From NCBI GenBank assembly GCA_964019135.1, contig OZ025248.1, forward strand, positions 44,695,670 to 44,759,669: a DNA stretch of 64,000 bases, read 5' to 3'. Both the position numbers and the translations under genes were made by a program. The notes under the pieces are model-generated. The model was not told the origin of the DNA, made no database searches, and was given only the letters and a program-made list of their open reading frames with translations. Numbering within the stretch: the first letter of the stretch is position 1; each line of letters opens with the position of its first letter. Shown here one piece after another: positions 59,475 to 64,000 of this stretch. This stretch comes from Arenicola marina (lineage: Eukaryota > Annelida > Polychaeta > Arenicolidae).

Positions 59475-61890
59475 ATGTGGGCGTAAACTGACAACCGGAA
59501 GTCTTCCGCAAATACATGAGCGATCTATATATAACCACACCAGCCGCAGAGTAGTAATAACGTGGCTAAAAGCGACGATGCCGGGCTATTTATAGACGCC
59601 CATCGACTCTCCGTGTCTTTATTTGCCATGTGGACCGCCAAGGGGAGGGGGCGGGTAGACTTGTGTTCACTCAGCGTTTACGCGGTGACGTCCCTTGCCG
59701 TTGTCTTCCGATGGTGAGGCCGGGCGGTGATGCCGGGCTGTCAGGCAGCGCCACCCAGGCGTGCCGAGTCGCCGCGTCGCTTCGGTCAACGACCAGGCTG
59801 AATGAATTCGAGTGTGTGCTTGCCTACAGGCAATAATTATACAATCTAGTTGGATCAGCTAGCGTGACGGACTTCCGGTGCCGGGGGTGCGACAGACGCA
59901 CATCCTCCGATTCGTTGTGCGATGGCAGTGAGCCGTATCAGTTTGGAGCAATTAACAAAGGACAAAACAAGCATGGCTTCCTTTCCGAACCAGACACAAA
60001 TCAACGCCAATAGGTCTTAATATTTAATATGTGTGAGGCTGTTTCGCCTATGCTTAATTAATCCCTTCTCGTTCCTGTGTCAGTACAGATGCAGTTAAGT
60101 ACGCCATGTACCATGTTGTCTCAAATGACTATGCGACATGAATGTAAACAGCATTACCAGTATATGTACTATGGGTAGAAGCTCATGAATAATAACCTGG
60201 ACATTGTCCTTACTTCTTGCTACTGTCAGGGGATAACCATATCCCTTGTCCATGTTACGTAGACCTACGCCCTGTGGATACCCCCAACTATGGATTTTAG
60301 GCGATTGATATGAAGAATATCAGGGGTGTGAGAGGCTTAATAAGTGTTATCGCGCGACCCTTGGGCGTAGGAGACAACATTTGTTCAACCCATAATCAGG
60401 CATCCTTGTGGTGATGTAGGTGATCAGAGAAGTTAAGCGCAAGAATCTTACACTCATTGAACAGAACAGCGGATCCATATGAAATGAAATACTTTAAGGC
60501 AAGCAGCATGTAGTTTTTGGTCTTGGCGACTGTTGTTTCCCGCCACACATCATTTCCGCAATTTTCGTAATTACGTCATGTGAGCATGTCATGTTATTGC
60601 ACTTCGCCCTGGTGGTCGCGACATAGCTAAGCGACGAATCACTTGGACTGGGGCCGGCCATTACGTAGGGAGGCGTGGGTGGGGGTGTAGTTTAAGTATT
60701 CTTCACGAACACGATCGAAATGACGGCTTGGCGGATTGGCTGGCGGGCAAACTAACCACGTGCTGGTTTCTCACCTTAACATACACTAGAGAAGCGTGAT
60801 ATCTAGACCGGCTTAAGGCGTCGTTCAAGTCCCCCCTCATATGTCAAGCATACCCATGTGCTTTATGTCAGCATACAGTCCCAGCCTCGTCCCAGAATTG
60901 TTATAAATATCATTAAATTGTTACATTGATATACACCGCTCCACCCGTAATACGCACGCACTTATACATCCCACCCCCTTAATTATGGGCAAACACTAAT
61001 AATAGAAAATGGCCCACTTCCATGACGGTAACGAATGGGACGCCAGATAAATTATTTACAGGACTGTATAAATGTATGTTATACCGCGGCAATTGTCGTT
61101 ATTCAAGGATGTGTGTACTGCGCAACTGTACTTGTACACCGTTACTTGATCATGCAAGTATAACTATTTTAGCATCAATCTTTCGCCTTGCAATATCGTG
61201 CATTTGTTGAGAGTTCTTACAAATCTTAAAGGTGTAATTATGGTCGATGGCCGATGCTAATTAAGGTGTCGTGACCAGCAAGTCTGCCCTTTACTATTTT
61301 GTAAGCATTATACACCCACCGCATTCCGCCGACAAGCGATAACGATCACGTTATCTTTGTAGTCCGCATATCAAGACATCGTTATGAGCTGTGAGTTATG
61401 AGTTGTGTTGTTTCTTCTGGTGACATGAGAAGTAAAAAACATGCAGACGCCATCTACGCACGCACGCAGACCAACTTTACGGTTGGGCGTCGGGGCGTAG
61501 GCAGCTTGGAGACTGAGCCTGCATGCATACCTACATTGGCTTACACAGGGCGGTGTCAATGCGCTGACTAAGACACCAATTGGACACGCCAACTACGTCA
61601 GCGACGAGCGGTCTACAATAGGCGATAAAGGGTGGAGGACTGTGTGGTGGATGGGGTAGGCTAGGGTAGGGGTCAGGGTGGTGGGTTGTGAAGGGAACCA
61701 ACCCCGTCAACGCGTAAATAAATACATGTATACACTTGCTGTCTGCCAACTGGCTATTGATATGCGGCCATTACCTCTGGGCCGTGTGAACGCCCTCGGG
61801 GTAGCCGAGCCTATCCTTGGTGTTGGGGTCTGAAGTGCTCCGGGTCACCTCCTACACCGCCCACCTGGTGGTGGTCCGGGGCGGGTGGGG
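59475..61890. other. Intergenic region upstream of the LURAP1-like gene
   Basis: Single-copy sequence. A 68-codon frame at 59630 has no support. The region presumably holds upstream regulatory DNA of the gene that starts near 61945. Confidence 0.45.
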
Positions 61891-61950
61891 GGGGGGCGGT
61901 ATGACTCCAAGGCTATAAAAGCTGACAGGTCAGGACGAATAACGTAGATC
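61866..61950 (+). promoter_or_regulatory. TATA promoter of the LURAP1-like gene
   Basis: A GC-rich stretch (GGTCCGGGGCGGGTGGGG, then GGGGGGCGGT) is followed by CTATAAAAG (TATA box 61914-61920). A start site about 25-30 bp on, near 61945, would open a leader exon whose donor is at 62155. Confidence 0.65.
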
Positions 61951-62154
61951 GTTGTCGGCGAGGAATAGACTTCACAAGCGCAGTCCTTGGAGTATACGAA
62001 CGGATTGAAGCATCTCGGCCCGTCGCTTAATAATTGTCTTTCATATTCCTGGTTTTTCTTACGACTTCATATCAAGGCACATTGAGACCTACATACTTTC
62101 AGATACATCAATTTATATATCTCACGTTGGAAGTACGGTGACATTGAATCACAG
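61945..62154 (+). other. Non-coding first exon of the LURAP1-like gene (start approximate)
   Basis: From the predicted start after the TATA box to a strong donor, ATCACAG|GTAAGT. The next exon begins after ATTTCTTCCAG at 62462. Its 5' untranslated part (62462-62578) includes GTGACAGTGA twice. No long frame crosses this exon. Confidence 0.55.
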
Positions 62155-62578
62155 GTAAGTTGATACAAAACGATTGGCAGTTCTACAATAATTCTGATTT
62201 GCGTCTACCGTACCGGTGTTACCGGTTATCACACCTGTAACATGTTCGGAGTATCAGTATTCAGTGTATCAGCATAACCGCTGTTCATGCCGCGGATTAT
62301 TTGTAGACTTAATTGACTAGCTTGCATTGACTTCAGATACAATTCTTGGTTGTATCTAATACAATATTTGTCAGTATTACATCACATCAATCATGCTTCG
62401 GGTTACGTCGTGTTTTACATTAAACGTTATACTGATCAATATGTAATTCTATTTCTTCCAGGTCGCTGTTGGGCTATGCCGTGACAGTGACAACGATTGA
62501 GTCCACACATAGCCGGCCAACATACCAATTTACTGGTCTCTCCAGGGTATTTGTCGCTCCGTGACAGTGAATACCGCT

Positions 62579-63389
62579 ATGGGTTCAGCAGAGACCGGTG
62601 AATATCCGTCGTTTGGGGCGATTCGAGTCAAGATGGATGACGCGCTGTCCAGACTGAGAGGAGAATTGGTTAGTATTGTAAATCCAATTTAGATTCATTA
62701 TGTTAGGATTATCGACAGTATGAGAGCGTAACGCCTTTTCTGACATGGGAACTGGAGAAAGCATAATGAGAAAATGTGCACGGTCGGAACAGTTCTTTTT
62801 TTGTTTTTTTACATTCCTTCAAGGACTTCAAATTGGACGATTATCTAATTAAGATACAGATATGGCTTTGCTTGCATAATGTGGTGAAATATACAAAGGA
62901 CGAGGAACATAACGTTAAATAACACTATTATGGCCAATTATACCGTTTTCCTGTCACGCCATTTCGGAATTTTCAGTCGGAAAAATTATATCACCAACAT
63001 TCTTTGAATTGAGACATGACGTAAATATAGAGATGGTGACCGGTATTCTTCACCCTGTGCCGACCAAGTATGGAGATCCTATATTATGAATACCATATCA
63101 ACGTACCGTATATCCTGGAAATTATAATTACAGCGCGGCATTCAGGAGCAGGATGTGCAACTGTTCCAGCAGTTGACCGCCATCCGGCAGACCATCCAGC
63201 TCCTGGCGCGATACCGGGAGCGCCTGATAAACAGGTGCTCCAGCGAGGCAGAGGACCCGGAGGTGGCGATGAGGCGCCCTCTGTTGGTCAGGGTTCGAAG
63301 CGCGCCCCTGGAGCGCTGGGGTTCTGACGAGACCGAGAGCGACTACAACGAAGACGATGATCCGGTCGTCGACTCCTTCCAGTCAAACG
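62579..63389 (+). CDS. LURAP1-like: LURAP1-like leucine-rich adaptor, N-terminal coding exons (runs off window)
   Basis: The coding part of exon 2 is 62579-62668 (30 codons, starting MGSAETGEYPSFG), then donor TTG|GTTAGT. Exon 3 is 63134-63389 after TTACAG, ending AAACG|GTAAGC in phase 1, so at least one more exon lies beyond the window. The joined protein reads RVKMDDALSRLRGEL-RGIQEQDVQLFQQL, then TAIRQTIQLLARYRERL and CSSEAED. This matches the conserved helix of vertebrate LURAP1/LURAP1L (LKxEL...DVxxLQQLxxLxxxIxxxRxLxxxRxxLxxxCSS, from memory). The acidic stretch DETESDYNEDDD follows. In vertebrates these adaptors link MRCK kinase to MYO18A and act in actomyosin retrograde flow and NF-kB signalling. 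The same role here is inferred. Confidence 0.65.
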
Positions 63390-63689
63390 GTAAGCCAAAG
63401 TGTCACGTGACATACTAGTAGAGCCCAGCAGGCTTATATCAAGCGAAATAGACCCGAATCGACTTAATATGGAATACACTTATATTTGAGGCTCATATGT
63501 ACTTATCTGGTTCGGATCCAGATTTGCTGGAAAAGAGGGGGTCGGTTTCGAGTAATGGCCTACCTGTTTGGTTTTCATATGTCATATTGTCGTATATCAT
63601 ATGTCGTATAAGTTTCGGGGGGGTGGGGCGGAGCCGGTTCGGCGCCCCCCCCCCCCGCCTCCTGGATCCGCCCCTGCATATGAGGCTAC

Positions 63690-63870
63690 AGTGGCAGATC
63701 CAGGGAGGGGCACAGGGGCAGGGCAGATCTAGGGGGGGTTACGGGGGTTGCACCCCCCCCTTTGGAACCTGAACATACACTGTTACCCGAGCACCCCCCC
63801 CCCCCGGTCGCAAGTTTTCAGAGAGCCACCCCCCCCCCCCTTGGCAAATTCCTAGATCCGCCCCTGAGGG
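63690..63870. mobile_element. GGCGGATC-type small transposons in the LURAP1-like intron
   Basis: Two left-end-like motifs (GTGGCAGATCCAGGGAGGGG at 63691 and GGGGCAGGGCAGATCTAGGG at 63715) precede GAACATACACTGTTA, CGGTCGCAAGTTTTCAGAGA and AATTCCTAGATCCGCCCCTG, the same order as 42507-42681. An adjoining piece (CCTCCTGGATCCGCCCCTG, 63658-63676) is the right end of another copy. C runs of 9-13 separate the blocks. Confidence 0.65.
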
Positions 63871-64000
63871 GGGCCGTGCCCCCCCCCCACCCTCCCCTTT
63901 CGCTCAAACTCGTACTATTACGGACCATGACTCAACCTGCAGTATAACGTATCTTGTATATTTTATTCAGTATCGCTGCAAAATTATCGCATCAATGAAG

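Noticed and set aside
1-64000. LTR retroelement, Polinton or other virus-derived element
   Set aside because: No paired LTRs and no recognisable capsid, integrase or envelope region were found. The only retroelement protein remnant is the LINE at 43330-44252.

Overview
This is eukaryotic DNA. Coding exons are short and separated by introns with GT/AG borders, and there are tRNA-derived SINEs, a LINE remnant, many small inverted-repeat transposons and long runs of C or G. The recognisable gene at the right end is related to the LURAP1/LURAP1L leucine-rich adaptors of vertebrates, and the two central paralogues encode secreted cysteine-rich proteins. I infer an invertebrate deuterostome, most likely a lancelet (Branchiostoma type). 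That assignment is an inference, not something the sequence proves.

About half the window is tandem repeat, in six unrelated arrays: a 49-bp unit (1-19375), a 36-bp unit (21930-27030), a 31-bp unit (31190-32420), a 27-bp unit (37485-38090), a 40-43-bp unit (46440-46870) and an 18-20-bp unit (53780-58840). Three carry higher-order periods (2,838 bp, 504 bp and 1,138 bp). Units of 36, 27 and 18 bp are multiples of three, so these arrays create long open frames, often several at once. Except for the 27-bp array, these frames are not evidence of protein.

Between the arrays, 19775-21288 is a foldback element whose arms are built of short TTTCCATAGA-like repeats and which holds two SINE fragments and a decayed coding-like piece. 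A SINE abuts the 36-bp array at 27031. Gene A (minus strand, 32442-34703) is a five-exon gene that splices cleanly into a 300-residue secreted protein with an N-terminal PAN/apple-like exon. Gene B (minus strand, 37363-41075) is its paralogue and is decaying: exon 1 carries a frame shift, exon 2 is split by a 1.36-kb transposon, and exon 3 has an in-frame stop. Exon 4 is still open and contains 22 copies of a 9-residue repeat. It is longer than exon 4 of gene A by exactly 21 units of 27 bp.

From 42 to 53 kb lie mobile elements and small repeats: a LINE fragment, a Mutator-like element with about 285-bp inverted arms and a 9-bp target duplication, a complete SINE with a 12-bp target duplication, an array of CTCF-like motifs, and two copies of a TATA-containing promoter-like module. 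One copy of that module leads directly, with an ATG in frame, into the 18-bp array. The right end holds the TATA promoter, a non-coding first exon and two coding exons of the LURAP1-like gene, which runs off the window.
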